Made by a program: the position numbers and the translations under genes. Shown here in pieces: positions 10,641-22,499 of a DNA stretch of 64,000 nt. Numbering within the stretch: position 1 is the stretch's first letter; the number at the start of each line of letters is the position of its first letter. This DNA comes from Lunularia cruciata (Eukaryota; Streptophyta; Marchantiopsida; Lunulariales; Lunulariaceae), in assembly GCA_948567375.1 (NCBI GenBank), contig OX419758.1, forward strand, positions 3,787,001 through 3,851,000, in the 5' to 3' direction. Under the pieces are notes generated by a model. That model was given only the letters and a program-made list of their open reading frames with translations, ran no database searches and was not told the origin of the DNA.

Positions 10641-12681
10641 ATTTAACACACCGGACTGACCGATCTTTTATTTCGCGGTTGGAATTAACTCTCAGGATTG
10701 CAAGTCCTCTTGCCACTTTCGAAATCTTTACTCATGGCTTTTCGAAGGGAGAAATAGACTTCAATAATACATTATCCCTAATTTATATCTATATAGATTA
10801 GGGAAGATGTATCACTTATGGATTAATGTACACTCCACATAAATATTGCACTGTGGAACACTGTTTATGGTTATTTCTACACTCCTCCCCAAGGGGACTA
10901 CAACATTGCCAAGGATTAGCATTAACATGTATATGAAACAACAAATTTAGCCCTAACAAGGGGTTTTGTAAAGATATCTGCTACCATATCCTTGTCAACG
11001 TAGTACCTGAATTCAACCTCTTCTTTCTTTATAGATTGCTTTATAAAATGATGATGAATGTCTTAGTGCTTGGTACAACCATGATGTGTAGAGTTTTTTG
11101 CAACCGCAATACATGATTGGTTACTTTCACGTATAAGAACTGCACTTGGTTATTCCATGTGATAATCTATCTTGACCTTTCATAACCATGGAGCTTCCTT
11201 TGCAGCTATAGATTCAACAACACACTATACTTCTATTGATGAAAGAAAATTAGTAAAATGTTTTTTGCTGGACCAGGTCACTAAAATCCACCCGTTGTGA
11301 ATGCAAAGTCACCAATTGAACAACATGTTTCTTTACAACCTCCCCAATCTGCATCAGAATAACCTACAAGCTGCAAAGTTGCATGCTTTCCACCATAATG
11401 AAACACCAAGTCTTTTATCCGTTGCAAGTAATGGAATATTCACTTCACTTCTTGCCAAAGTGAAACACATGGATGCACCATGTATTGAGCAAAGTGTGGA
11501 CAAGCAAATGAAATATCAACCTTGTACATTTTGCTAGGTCTAGTAAAGAACCCATAGCACTTTGGTAAAGCTTGACTCTATTTGCATCCAACACCTTATC
11601 ATTTGGATGCTTGTTGAGATGACTCTCCTCTATCGGTGGTTGCAATTGCCTTTGCATTCCATCCTAAAATCTTTCAACTTTTGAGAATATAACTATCTTG
11701 GCTGAGCAATATAGTACAAACTTCCTTATTTTGTAGAAAGTTGATGCCAAGGAAGTGGCTAAGTTCACCAAGATCCTTCATTTAGTAGCATTCTCCTTCT
11801 TGTGTGTAGTGCAATTGGTGAGCATAGGAGGGTGAGGGTTTCTACCATAAAATGCTTCATGGGTGTCATGTCGCCTAATCTTACTTATGGTGATCAATTA
11901 CGAGTCCATTTCACAAAACTTGGTTCCAAAAGCCCAATATTGGCAACTCATTCTCGCATCTTCAAGGAGTGTGTACCCTTTCAACAATTGTGTGCATCAT
12001 GCGCTCAACCATCTTGACAATCTTGTGCATGTAAGCTAGACTCACCATATGCCAAATGCCTTCAGCCTTGAAGTGTGTATGAATCTTCTAATTCAAAAAA
12101 AATTTGCCTTGACTTGTGAGAAAAACCTACACCTTTCTTCCTATTCTTTTTTGAACTTCTATCTCCCTGGTCTTGTTGGCAACCTAAAGTTGATCCTTGG
12201 CCTACAAAAAGGCTAAACTAGTATACCTAGAATGTTCATCCATCCATACATCAAACCATTTGGTACCACTAAAGCTAGTTGCATCAAAGTATCCAAGATT
12301 TGACACTATAGCATCCAAGATGCCAATTGCATGCTTATGTTTATATGGTGATGGTTATCTATATGTCTTAGGAACAATATACAACTCAAAAGTGTGTATC
12401 CTACCCTTCTCTCCTTTGATGGTCAATCCATCAACTACACCCAAATGTTCTATTTCACAAATTGTATGCATTGATCCATGTGATGATGTTTGATGCCATT
12501 CTAGAAGCATACAACTAGAAATACTTGTATTGGCTATAGTTTCAATTGCCTCAATCTTGCAAGGTATAAGGTAAGTTTTACCTTATTGTTTAGCGTGTAT
12601 GAGAATGTCTCTTGATGGAAGTATGCAATCAACACTAGTTTTGTCCAAGTTGAACCTTCAACACTTCCTCCACAAAATTGT

Positions 12682-13413
12682 TATATATAGAAATGTATCT
12701 CATACTACCAGAACACAATGGAAATTTGTAATGATATGGATTTCAGCGACAAAGTTAGTCAAGGTTAACAAATTAGCAAATAGGCCAAATTAGCCTAGAA
12801 CATTCTAGAAGTATCTAAGAAGCTACTTGATACCTCTCAAGTATTAGGTAACATGCATGCCAAGTGGTGATTTCTAGGAGTAAGCTTCTTGGGAAGCTTC
12901 CCCATTAGCTTAGCTTCCACCCCAAGTAAGTAGCTTCTAGAAGCTTCCAACTAGCTTAGCTTGCATGCCAAGTAGGCAACTTTTAGAAGGAAACTCTTGA
13001 GAAACTTCCTGATTAACTTGGCTTGCACTCCAAGATAACAACTTAAGGAAGCTTCTTGAGAAGCTTCTCAAGAGTCTTTTATCCTCCATATAAATACCAA
13101 AGCCAAAGCTCATGCTAGACATTTGGAGTTTTCCCTCATTCAAGTGTCCCAATGTGATCTTCCATTCTCCTATTTCACTCCTTGATCTAAATCTTTTACA
13201 ACATCCTTAATGATAGCAAACATAGATTCTCCCTTGAGATTCAAGATCTTGAGATGCATCTCACTTGAACCTCTTTATTTACTTCCATTCCATCATAACC
13301 TTGGAGTTGGACTGATGCAATCTTGAAGTTGTGAAGCTCCTTTTGTCACCTTGGATGTGTACATCTACAACACAATGTATACAAACATACTTTTAGGCTT
13401 GGTCAAATAATAC
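12682..13413 (+). mobile_element. 732-bp solo-LTR-like insertion with heat-shock elements
   Basis: This segment interrupts Copia element A between its gag-side and integrase-side sequences. The same 6 bp, AATTGT, stands on both sides (12676-12681 and 13414-13419), as expected for a target-site duplication. The left end starts near TGTTATATATAG and the right end is AATAATAC(A), close to the TG...CA of LTRs but not perfect. Its inner organisation is that of an LTR promoter on the plus strand: regulatory repeats, a TATA box at 13089-13096, then about 320 bp that could be the R and U5 parts. It has no coding sequence. A solo LTR from an otherwise unseen element is the best reading. Confidence 0.6.
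12893..13096 (+). promoter_or_regulatory. Heat-shock-element cluster with TATA box
   Basis: Heat-shock factor binds inverted GAA/TTC units spaced by two bases. Perfect units occur as GAAgcTTC at 12893-12900, the three-unit TTCtaGAAgcTTC at 12935-12947, GAAacTTC at 13001-13008, and GAAgcTTC at both 13048-13055 and 13060-13067. A TATAAATA box follows at 13089-13096, 21 bp after the last unit, the usual order in heat-inducible promoters. The units sit in repeated agctt-rich stretches, so local duplication probably spread them. Heat response is inferred, not shown. Confidence 0.6.
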
Positions 13414-14199
13414 AATTGTGACTTGAGGTCCATATATGACTTCTTAATTGATAGCACAACAACAAGACCTGTGTTGCCATTAAACATAGAGCAGTCTAGA
13501 TTGCACTTCTAGTGACCCTTTTGTCACAAACTCTACAAGTGCTCTTGGACTTATCAATTCTGGGTTTCTACTTCACATGCTTTGGAAACTTTTTCTTCTC
13601 AAGCTCCTTCCTGACCTTATTCATAGCAAAAGCAAAAACTGGAGTATTCATTTCTCTCTTTTCTTTGTGTCTCCTCCTCAAGGACTATGGATCATACCAC
13701 ATCTTTTGTAATTTCATCTTGATTTTTGGATCTGAATGACTGAACTAAAGGATCCCATGATTCTGGTAATGCAGTCAACACAAGAAATACCACATTGATC
13801 TCTTAAGTTAAAGATCTAGCAAAAAAACACATCCATTGACTCACCATCAACATATCGGATATTGTAGAGCTTTTTCTTGCTAGAAAAGATCAATTATGAT
13901 TCCTCAAGTTTACGTATTTCTGCTAATTTGTCTCACATTTCTTTTACAATTTTACATTTGTGTATGTGACTATGCTGTATGCTGTATGCTGCCAAGCTTT
14001 ATCATTAAGGACAATTTGGGTGTGTACTTCCAACTCGTCTACATCCCATTTCTCTCTTGTGAATTGGCTTGCCATTATTTGGACTGTGTGATGACCCATA
14101 TGCATACTAGTACAATTAACAAGAAGTCAAAACATACTTCATCACAAAATTCCATGTAATATAATTCTTCTCATCCAAACTATCAATATGTTGATCACG

Positions 14200-15704
14200 G
14201 GAAGTTCAAGTTGAAACAATCACTACACAACTTGGACTGCAACAAGAAGGACTAGATTGTTGTGTCACAACAAGATGCACAACACTCTAATTAATCTACA
14301 AAAATCGCCCTTAATATGATGTGTTATTCAGTTCCTACGAGGAGGAAGCCTAATAGAGAATAAGCCCTGCACACCCAAACAAAAGTCCTTAAAGACACAA
14401 CAAAGAGTAAATCCTAACTCCAACGGCAACAGAAACACTCATCACTCTAATTACTCGATAAAAAAAACTTGATCACGAATGCTCCGTCACGATGCTTGGA
14501 TACTATATTACCAAATTTTGCATCCAAACAATCTTTATTTTCTGGTTGGAATTAACACAATAGTACAAGTCCCATAACATAAGAGGAAAAATGGGGCTAT
14601 GCTCCCATTTTCAAGAATTAAAGAGATAGTATCTCAGAATAAATATGGGATCTTTGAATTTCTTTTATGGTAGGTGAAGCCGGGGTACACATTTTGGGTA
14701 CGTGGTAAACGTTACATTCGAGGACATTCTCAACAGAGCGAAAAACGCAGACTTTACGTTGAAGTGTATATGGGAAATGATAAACATTAATTAAGGGTAA
14801 TTCAAGGCCTCTTACTTCCACCGTCCATTACTCACAAAACCAAATGTAATAATTATATTTATTTACGAAATCGTAAAAAAGCACCATAGTGCTTATCTAT
14901 GGACGTTTCAGGAATGGCAGCCGGATGGCCTTGTGTGACATGCTAGTGTTTCTCAGGACCGGTCTCACTGCAGTAATTTGCCAACTGAGACACCCTAGTG
15001 CATCAAGCTGTTCGCAACCGCAATAGAGTTTCACCACCAAGCTTGGGAAACGCTCGCAACTTTCCTCGATTAGCTGCTGTTGAAGCATTATGCGATTTGT
15101 CTCGTATTTCTATATGGAGACATCGATTTATAAGATTGGAAATACACACTACATTGAGATCCTGATAAACAAATCCATATTTTATACTGCAGGTTTTTAC
15201 TCGCATGGAAGTTAGAAAATTTTCGTCTTAGATGAAGAACAGACTGGGTCGGTTGAGGAAATCTGATATGTACCTCAATCCCTTATTCGAACATAAAGTG
15301 TTTCAACCACTTCGTTCTCTTTCCAACCACATTGTCATTGAGACCTGATAGCAATAAAATCCAGTGTCCCATTCTGTCTCTTCCTTTCCTCTTACTTTCT
15401 ACGACTCCCTTCTCCCGTCGTTTGTAGTTGGAGTTATCTGCACACGTCTACCAACAACGAATTTGGTGATTGTAAAAGTTCTCCAAGATCATAGCGTGCG
15501 CAATTAAGGTAGTAATCACGAACAAGAAGAGACCGAGTACCATCTAACACTTCAGTTAAGACAATGAGAACGGTTGTTGTCAATTTGCTATTATTACTTC
15601 GCATTCCATGGCAAGCACCTGGAGGGGCCGCTTCCGAGTCATAGATATTTGTAGCACGGACACGACAAGCGCACCACATCATCATTTCTGATGTACTTCC
15701 CACC
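14200..15704. other. No supported gene
   Basis: The left part probably holds the outer end of Copia element A. A 30-bp fragment of the 10.3-kb minisatellite unit lies at about 14526-14555. The remaining open frames are short and unremarkable on both strands. Confidence 0.4.
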
Positions 15705-15930
15705 GTGAGCCAAGAATTAGTGTGACCCTCAAGGTTCTAAGTCCGTTTCCCAGATGGGGATGATACCTCTAATCTGAATTTGAGCCAAGAATTAGTGTGA
15801 CCTACGAGTTTCTTGACGTCATGATGTTAGGAGTTTGATCATTACATGTCAGTTATCTAAATTGAACGTTCCCATAATCTGACTAGGAAAAGGTAGTTAA
15901 ATCTGACTTGAACGTTCCTTTAATCTGACT
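15705..15930. repeat. Short interspersed direct repeats
   Basis: A 22-bp block ending in gaattagtgtgacc occurs at about 15706-15728 and again near 15780-15801. A second pair, built on gaacgttcc followed by taatctgact, occurs near 15864 and 15911. These are small local duplications without coding content, lying just left of the micro-insertion at 15942. Confidence 0.6.
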
Positions 15931-16033
15931 GTTAACAAGTGAGAAAAGAAGGCGACCGTTTGTGATAACAAGAAGATGGAAGAGCCCATCAGGCCGTACA
16001 AGGAAAAGGCATTGGGTCAAATGTTAACAAGTG
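15930..16033 (-). mobile_element. 80-bp R2-like tail insertion with 12-bp target duplication
   Basis: The insert 15942-16021 starts agaaaagaaggcgaccg and contains agcccatcaggccgtacaag, the reverse complement of the R2-like element's 3' tail. It is flanked on both sides by the same 12 bp, TGTTAACAAGTG (15930-15941 and 16022-16033). This is what target-primed reverse transcription leaves when it aborts after copying only the very end of an RNA. It lies about 700 bp upstream of the hydrolase start codon. Confidence 0.8.
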
Positions 16034-16724
16034 CATTTGATGTGGCGAAAGCATTTTCAATGGGAGACCGCACTTTTCACACCGGCTGTTGACCAAGGTC
16101 CTCATGAACTGTAATAATTACTCCACCTCCTGATTCACGATTCGGTGGCTATGTAATTCGGTGTCTTCATTGACTTTCTTGTCAGGCCCTCAGTGATGTT
16201 ACAGTGTTTTCATTTACCCATCATTCCTTTTTCATAACATAAGAACGGACCAATTGTGGTGTGGGTGCCTTTTGTCCGTTTCTTGTCATAGCTCTTCATG
16301 GCAGTTCGCATTGCTGCACCAGTGCATAACTAGACCTCAGTTATCGTGTGCGCGTCACCTCAAAGCTCTGCATCGCTGAACGTAAGCTTCGAAATTCTTC
16401 ACGGTACATAGATTGTGTTTCCATCATGAAAGTGAACCTTCGTAGCGGCCTGCATCGAGTTGATTGAGTGTACTTCTGTCAGTTTCTTTGCTGATCCTTG
16501 AAAGTATTCAAGCGCACCTCCAGAATTTGGGTGACGGCTGACGACGGTATGTTTTGAGGATAGAGTACTCGAGAGGGCGGATGAGTGCTTGACGCCGCTC
16601 GTTCATTCCAGAGCCCATGTTCTCAGAGTAAGTAGAGCTTGGAAGGTGAGCTGATATTGCAACCGAATCCCTTAGCTCCGGGACATAGACTCCTTGTAGA
16701 GCAGAACTTCGAGCAGCAGCCGCG
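16034..16724. other. Upstream region of the hydrolase gene
   Basis: No open frame with a motif was found. It should contain the promoter and 5' untranslated region of the gene starting at 16725. I could not single out a convincing TATA box. Confidence 0.4.
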
Positions 16725-18522
16725 ATGGGGTGCCTCAACTTCAGCTTGATTAGCTATAAAGACAAGGCAATGCATAAGGGGTTCCAAAATGCAGGACTAG
16801 AATCTCGCAAAATCGAGATCCTCAATGGTTCCACAGTCCATTGCTGGGTACCCAAGGGCTATACATCTCCTCCTCCTGCTGATAAACCAGTGGTGATGCT
16901 TCTTCATGGATTCGGAGCTAACGCGGTGTGGCAATGGGATGCGAATGTTAGAGCACTCATCGAGCACTTCACTCTTATCATTCCTGATCTCATTTTCTTT
17001 GGACAGTCCACAACCGAAAGTCTCAAACGTTCTGAGTCTTTCCAGGCAGAAAGTATGTGGATGTGCTTAACCTCGCTGGGGATTGAGAAATTCAGCTTAG
17101 TGGGAACAAGTTACGGTGGCTTTGTATCTTACAGGATAGCCCAATCTCATCCGGAAGCAGTTCACAAGATCATCTTGTCAAACTCAGCGATTTTGATGAC
17201 GCCGGAGGATGATGTGGCGCTAGCCAAAAGAGGTGGCGCTGAGAACATGCCGGACCTGCTCCTTCCTACCACCGTGGGTGCAGTGAGCAGATTGACAAAC
17301 CTCGTCTTCAAGAAGAATCCATTCGGGTGGAGTCCCACTTTTCTCCTCCGAGACTATATTAACGTATGTAAATCTCAACGTCCAGTGCCTCCTTTCGAGA
17401 TCCAACTCACCGCGAAACCTTCTTTGAGCGTATCAAACAAGTCACGTAGGGGTAATTTTGCGTTGGCGAGTCCAGTCAATTTTTTAGCTATTCACGCACA
17501 GAAAGGATTACCGATTGATCTTCACATTTGGCACCAAACTTCCGGCACTGTGAATAGTATGGCCTCAGTACGCTGCTGGTTTCACTAGCAGTCGGTGATG
17601 TCTAAAGCGATGGGCTCATACATAAAATATAGTTCTTTCCAATAGTGTACAGGATCGTCCCTACGGGTTCTTCTACTAGGCTAAACAACTTACGGCACTT
17701 ATGTGAGAATTGATGGTGCTGCAGGTGCTTTACTCTCCCAATCGTGAGAGGAAAGTAGAGATGCTGGACGCACTCGTATTCGGCAAAGAAAACGCACCAT
17801 CTCTTATGACGAAAGTTGATAAGGTGAGCCTCTCGTGGATCCGCAGTTCCAGCCTTATACTGCATCGTTTCTGAGTGGTGGAACACATCTGAACTGCATT
17901 ATCTCGTCTGAAGACACCCGCAATTGATTATTCAATTCCCTTATCGTCGGGACATTACAAAGTAAGCCTCCCATAACCATGTTCTGAGTGTCCGATTATA
18001 CTTGAATGATTATTGGCTTGTTGTTTATTGCATCTATGTCGTATCTCGCTGTTTTCAGATGTCAAATACTCGCTTGTGTATAGGATGTCCTTATTGTGTG
18101 GGGTGAGGACGACCAAGTATTCCTGCCAGAGCAAGCTGAACGCATCAACAAGTGAGTTAAACTTGAACCTTTTCTTATAATCTGCGCTGACTGCAATTGC
18201 AAGTTAACTTTGACTGCGAGTATCGAATCCAATGAATTGCATTGTGATCGTTAAATCACTTCTCGCCAGTTGTGTCGCAGATGACTGTCACTCTACGTAA
18301 ATCCGAAGCATAATTTTAACCAGTCCCTTATGCAGTGTTTTCTTCTAGCTCTGGTTATGGTGTTCGTTCTGCTCAGTGATCCCTGTTCTTGGATGTGATT
18401 TGTGCAGCTACCTGGGAGAGCGTGCGGAGTTGGTGATACTGAAGGATTCAGGCCATGCGACACAATTAGAGCAAGCTGTGAAGTGGAACCAGCTAGCAAT
18501 AGACTTTCTTCTGAAAAAATAG
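16725..18522 (+). CDS. Alpha/beta-hydrolase fold protein (4 exons, 306 aa)
   Basis: A soluble serine hydrolase of the alpha/beta fold, in the plant group resembling epoxide hydrolases and C-C bond or ester hydrolases; the substrate is unknown. Exons 16725-17363, 17725-17823, 18084-18151 and 18408-18522 join in frame with GT-AG introns (gtatgt, gtgagc and gtgagt donors). Visible residues: LLHGFG at 59-64 (oxyanion loop), nucleophile elbow GTSYGG with Ser129, acid loop WGEDDQVF near 252-259 (Asp), and catalytic His285 in DSGHATQLEQ. The whole triad is present and the length suits the family. No signal peptide is obvious, so the cytosol is likely. The start fits the first in-frame ATG. The frame running on past 17363 is intron read-through; the true second exon begins VLYSPNRERK. 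Nothing suggests a pseudogene. Confidence 0.9.
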
Positions 18523-19576
18523 ATCTACATCCGGATCTTTTATGTCAGAGAAGCCGTACTTCGCTTCCCATGTACAGTAGGTAGCAACAGAAGCATCATA
18601 CAAATTGCACACAAATTTTGCGACTGTCTTCCCGTATCCTCCGCTCTGGCATGGATTTCGTGTAGGGACTTCACAAGCGGGTTCGACAAAGCATGCGGTT
18701 CACATGCGGATGTAAAGCTAGCTAGAGATGATGATGTGACTCGATCTCGTCACCTGCATGAAACGCTGAACATTTCGTTTCTTGTTAGCAATAGTGTTCT
18801 CACTTGCTAGTATGAACCAAAGTTCTAGCTGCCGTGTTTAGTTTGTACGCAACTGTTCTTGAATGATTACCAGCGTCTGCCATTCGCTGGGATACGTAAA
18901 TGTAATTTCACTAAATCAAAACGGGTCCTGAAAGCTCTAAAATTTTGCCTTTGATTCTCATCCCCGCTTCTTTGCCTGCATTCGATTTGCGTGTATGTGT
19001 ATGCAGCCCCAACAGAACAAAAGACAGTAATTTAAAAACAACTATTACCGGACCCTTGATCCTGAACTTGTTTGCAAATAAGTTTAGCCTGTTCGCAGCA
19101 TTAATTCCTACCACCTTCCAACTTGCTTGTGAAGAGGCGGAAAAGTTCTCTACCTCCAGCAGTTTTAGTTCTGTGGCATGTATGAAGAAATAGCCTGCAA
19201 CTGGAATCCCGGAACTACCCGAGGGAAGCCAAAACCAAATCCCGAAGATGTGGACTTCACTGGTGAAAACAAACCCAACCTCAACTGCTCCGTTATAACA
19301 AGGACAGGCTGTAGCATTTACAAAAGAAAAGACGAAAGGCTGCTACATGACGAAAGACTGGAAGTGGCAGGCATTTGCCATGGTTGGGAGTCGATCAGAA
19401 AGCTGCTTCACAAGTACCTGCTTCGTCCAAACCGTCTTCAGTGAGTCCTCTGCTCGCACCTACGCCATTGAAAGTGGTGTTGCTGTTACTCTTGCTCCGT
19501 GTAAACCAGTGTCTTCTGATAGTGGTTGTCCGTTGGCGGTGACCTGTCCATAAGGGCTGCCTACACTCATACCAGA
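18523..19576. other. Downstream of hydrolase; no supported gene
   Basis: It holds the hydrolase 3' untranslated region and then sequence with short open frames on both strands that lack motifs and splice logic. It ends at the border of Copia element B. Confidence 0.45.
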
Positions 19577-19642
19577 CTACCTCTTATAGGATGTTGAGAA
19601 CTTTTGTGTCTACCTCTTGTAGGATGTGGAGAACTTTTGTGT
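19577..19642. repeat. Two tandem 33-bp copies at the LTR border
   Basis: The blocks 19577-19609 and 19610-19642 are nearly identical (ctacctctt.taggatgt.gagaacttttgtgt). The repeat spans the outer end of the Copia B left LTR together with its flanking bases, so flank and LTR end were duplicated together after insertion. Confidence 0.8.
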
Positions 19643-20119
19643 CTGCTCTCTTTGAAGTAGAAAGTCTGTCAATCATTCTAACATTTGATGTATCTAGCAT
19701 TTTCTTCTAGTCTCACCAAAGTAGACATTCTTGATTGCACTCAACAACACTAGACCTCTCTCCCATCTACAGTTTTCAAAAAGAGTACACAGAAATTCAC
19801 AAGCGCAGCATGAATAACACCCAAAATTGAACTAGCATAGAACACGCCAGAGCTTAAGTATCTCATTACTCATGAGATACAAAGTGTTGGGAATAATCCT
19901 TGCAGGAGAAATCATCATAACAAGTCCAAAAAACACACATATAAACATAGAAGCAAAAGCTAGTGAGTAGCCCTACTTAACCCTAAGTGAGTTATCGCTC
20001 CTCTTTACCCTAATCACTTATCTCTAGATAAAATGAAATGTACCTAAACAAAAATAGGGATTGTGCTGAACTAGAGATTAACTGAAACTAACACTTTCAC
20101 TTAATGAGAGTTTAGAACA
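19595..20119 (-). repeat. 3' LTR of Copia element B
   Basis: About 525 bp, beginning TTGAGAACTTTTGTG on the plus strand and ending ...TTTAGAACA before the polypurine tract. It aligns with 24245-24622 in blocks such as tgtcaatcattctaac, ttgattgcactcaa(g) and ctagacctctctcc. Divergence between the LTRs is clear by eye, so the insertion is not recent. Confidence 0.75.
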
Positions 20120-20355
20120 CTCCCATATCTACTACACATTTTTATGTGTTTATCTTTAGGTAGTGCTTTTGTAAACTCATCTGTTGTCATTTCTTGTGTA
20201 GGATAGTAAACTTACCTCACAACATTCTCTTTTTTTTCTCCTCTACAAATCTTCTTATAATGTCAATGTGCTTAGTCCTTGGGTGATGTGCAGGATTCTT
20301 GCTAAGTGCTATACATCATGAATTCTCCTAGTACAATGTGGTAGGATTTTCTTGC

Positions 20356-21403
20356 TCAAAACCAGCTCCTTAAGAAGTCTCTTGTTCTCGATGACTTCTT
20401 GAGTAGCATTTGAGACAGCCATAAATTCTGCTTAGGTAGTAGACAATACAATAGATGTTTTTTGCTACTATGCCAACTATCCACCACTAAGCATGATAAT
20501 ACATATCCACTAGTTGATCTTCTATTATTTGTGTCATCTCTCCAACCAGCATTTGTATATACTTCAAGGGTAGGAGCAAGTGTGTTCCCTTGCTTTCTAT
20601 CATCAAAGAATGCATCTTGAGTACCGTTTAAGTACCTGAATACCCTCTTTATACCTTTCCAATGTGCTTGTGCATGATTGCTAGTATATCTAGCAAGTGC
20701 TCTTACTGCATAACATATATCTGGTCTTGCACAAACCATGATAAACATACGGGAAACAAGAGCACTTTGGTACAACGTCTTGTCTTGGTGTTTCACCTCC
20801 TAATTTATGTCTTTGATCAAGAAGTGTAGAGATAGGATTCACCTCTATCATCCAATACTTAGCTAGAATGGATCTCACATACTATGGTTGATTGATCCAA
20901 ATCCATCCTACTTTTGTGTCTTTGCTCACTTTGATTCCCAAAATGGGTTTTACAAGACCAAGGATAGTCATCTCAAAACCAGAGTACAAAAAATCCATCA
21001 CTCCATTGATAGATCCATTTTTCCCAAAAATAATAGATCATTTATATATACAACTATATATACATAACCTCTTGTATACACACTCATATCAAAATCAGCT
21101 TGCTTGAAATCTTGCTGTCTCATGTATGAGTCTAGTTTCTGATACCAAGTTCTAGGAGCTTGCTTAAGACCATATAAAGCCTTCTTAAGCAAGCATACTT
21201 TTCCTTTGCCTTCTTTATATCCATCCAAAACATCCATGCAGATAGACTCTCTCAAATCTACATTGAGAAAGGTTGTTTTCACATATAATTGCTCCACTTC
21301 CCAATCTCTCTATGTTGCAAGATCTATTTGCATGCTTCTTAGCTAGAAGCATGCAAATAGATCCATACTTGGCAACATGTGCAAAGGTTTTTGAATAATC
21401 CAT
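20356..21403 (-). pseudogene. Copia reverse transcriptase-RNase H, inactivated
   Basis: The frame at 21297-20998 reads LKKALYGLKQAPRTWYQKL, a diagnostic Copia reverse transcriptase block, followed by VVYINDLLFLG. The normal catalytic box is YVDDLL; here the first Asp is Asn. RNase H at 20796-20356 reads ARPDICYAVRALARYTSN and then YTNAGWRDDTNNRRSTSGY, where the usual Y-x-D-A-D-W has its first Asp changed to Asn and the second to Gly. The two parts are in different frames, with stops between them. The enzyme cannot be active. Confidence 0.9.
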
Positions 21404-22499
21404 TGATGCTTAATGAAGCTCTTTGCAACAATTTTACCTTGTACTTCATGATCTCATTTTGAGCTCCACGTTTGACCTTGAAAACCCATTTAAAGCCAAT
21501 TGCTTTCTTACTTGGTGGTAAATCAGCTAGTACCTATGTACCATTAGTCTAAAGGAACTTCTTCTCTTAAGCTAAAGCCAACTCCTAATAACTCCATCTA
21601 GTATGTGCATAGCTTGCTATAAAGTATATGGATCACAATCTTCATGACAGATGTAAGATTCATTTAATATCTCTTCTAATAGAAAGCCAAGTTTGTCAAT
21701 AGGTTTCCTATCCCTCTCTGATCTTCATAGCTCTATGGCAAGAAGTTTCATTTCATCTCTTGACATCTCTAAAATCTCACTCAGAGATTCTGCATCTGCA
21801 GTCTGCTTCTAAGAGTCTTCTTTTGCAGTATAAGAATCAAAAACCACCATTTGCTTAGGTCTTCTTTTGTACACCTTCAAACTCTTGTTTGGTGAAATTT
21901 GGGTGGAGATTGCTCTTCAGATGATTGATTTGAAGAACTGACTCTGGCTTTTGGGATGATAAATTGATCAAGCTAATCAAATTGATGAGCTTGATTTTGT
22001 ATCTTTTCATTGATCTCACTCCAAGTCCTCAATTCATCAAAATTACGTTTCTACTTATGTTGACTCGTCCAGAGTTAGGTTTGTACATAAGATATCCTTT
22101 CAAACCCTTTTCATATCCTACAAAAAGCATTTTCTAAACTTTCTTTGTGACCTTCTTCATTTGCTCCTTGGGAATATGAACATAGGCAAGACATCCAAAA
22201 ACTCTCAAAATTGAGATATAGGTGTTTAACCACCCTAGCATTCTTTAGGAGTACTTCCTTGTAACGTTGTGGTACCGTTGATATTTTTGAGAAAAATTGC
22301 AATGCTAATAGCAACATCCCAAAACTTCCTCTCCGACTTTGGCATGTTGGAACATTGCCAATGCTTTGTCTACCTGTGTCTTATTCAGCCTTTCTGCAAC
22401 TCCATTTTATGTAGGACTGTCTTAGATAGTATAGTCAAGGAGAATTCCTTTCTCTAATAGAAAAGAGAGGAATTTCTCATTCCTTTACTCTCTACCTTC

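Larger units (their letters stand above)
10780..14200 (-). mobile_element. Copia-type LTR retrotransposon remnant (element A)
   Basis: Reading the minus strand, a gag segment near 13790-13730 contains LPESWDPLVQ, typical of Copia gag. RNase H sequence at 11657-11445 has YQSAMGSLLDLAKCTR. The polyprotein end near 11010-10950 reads VDKDMVADIFTKP, a hallmark of Copia. A polypurine tract (reverse of ctcctcccc, just after 10882) lies next to a probable 3' LTR that would begin TGTAGAAATAACC on the minus strand. Integrase-like sequence between gag and RNase H is heavily broken. Reverse transcriptase is not recognisable, so a deletion is likely. The 5' LTR was not delimited; the element ends somewhere between 14200 and 14525. 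It is interrupted by the insertion at 12682-13413. Confidence 0.75.

Noticed and set aside
12682-13413. Same family as the solo LTRs at 30.7 and 35.8 kb
   Set aside because: The length is similar (732 versus 739 and 714 bp) but ends and internal sequence differ, and the heat-shock-element cluster is absent from the other two.
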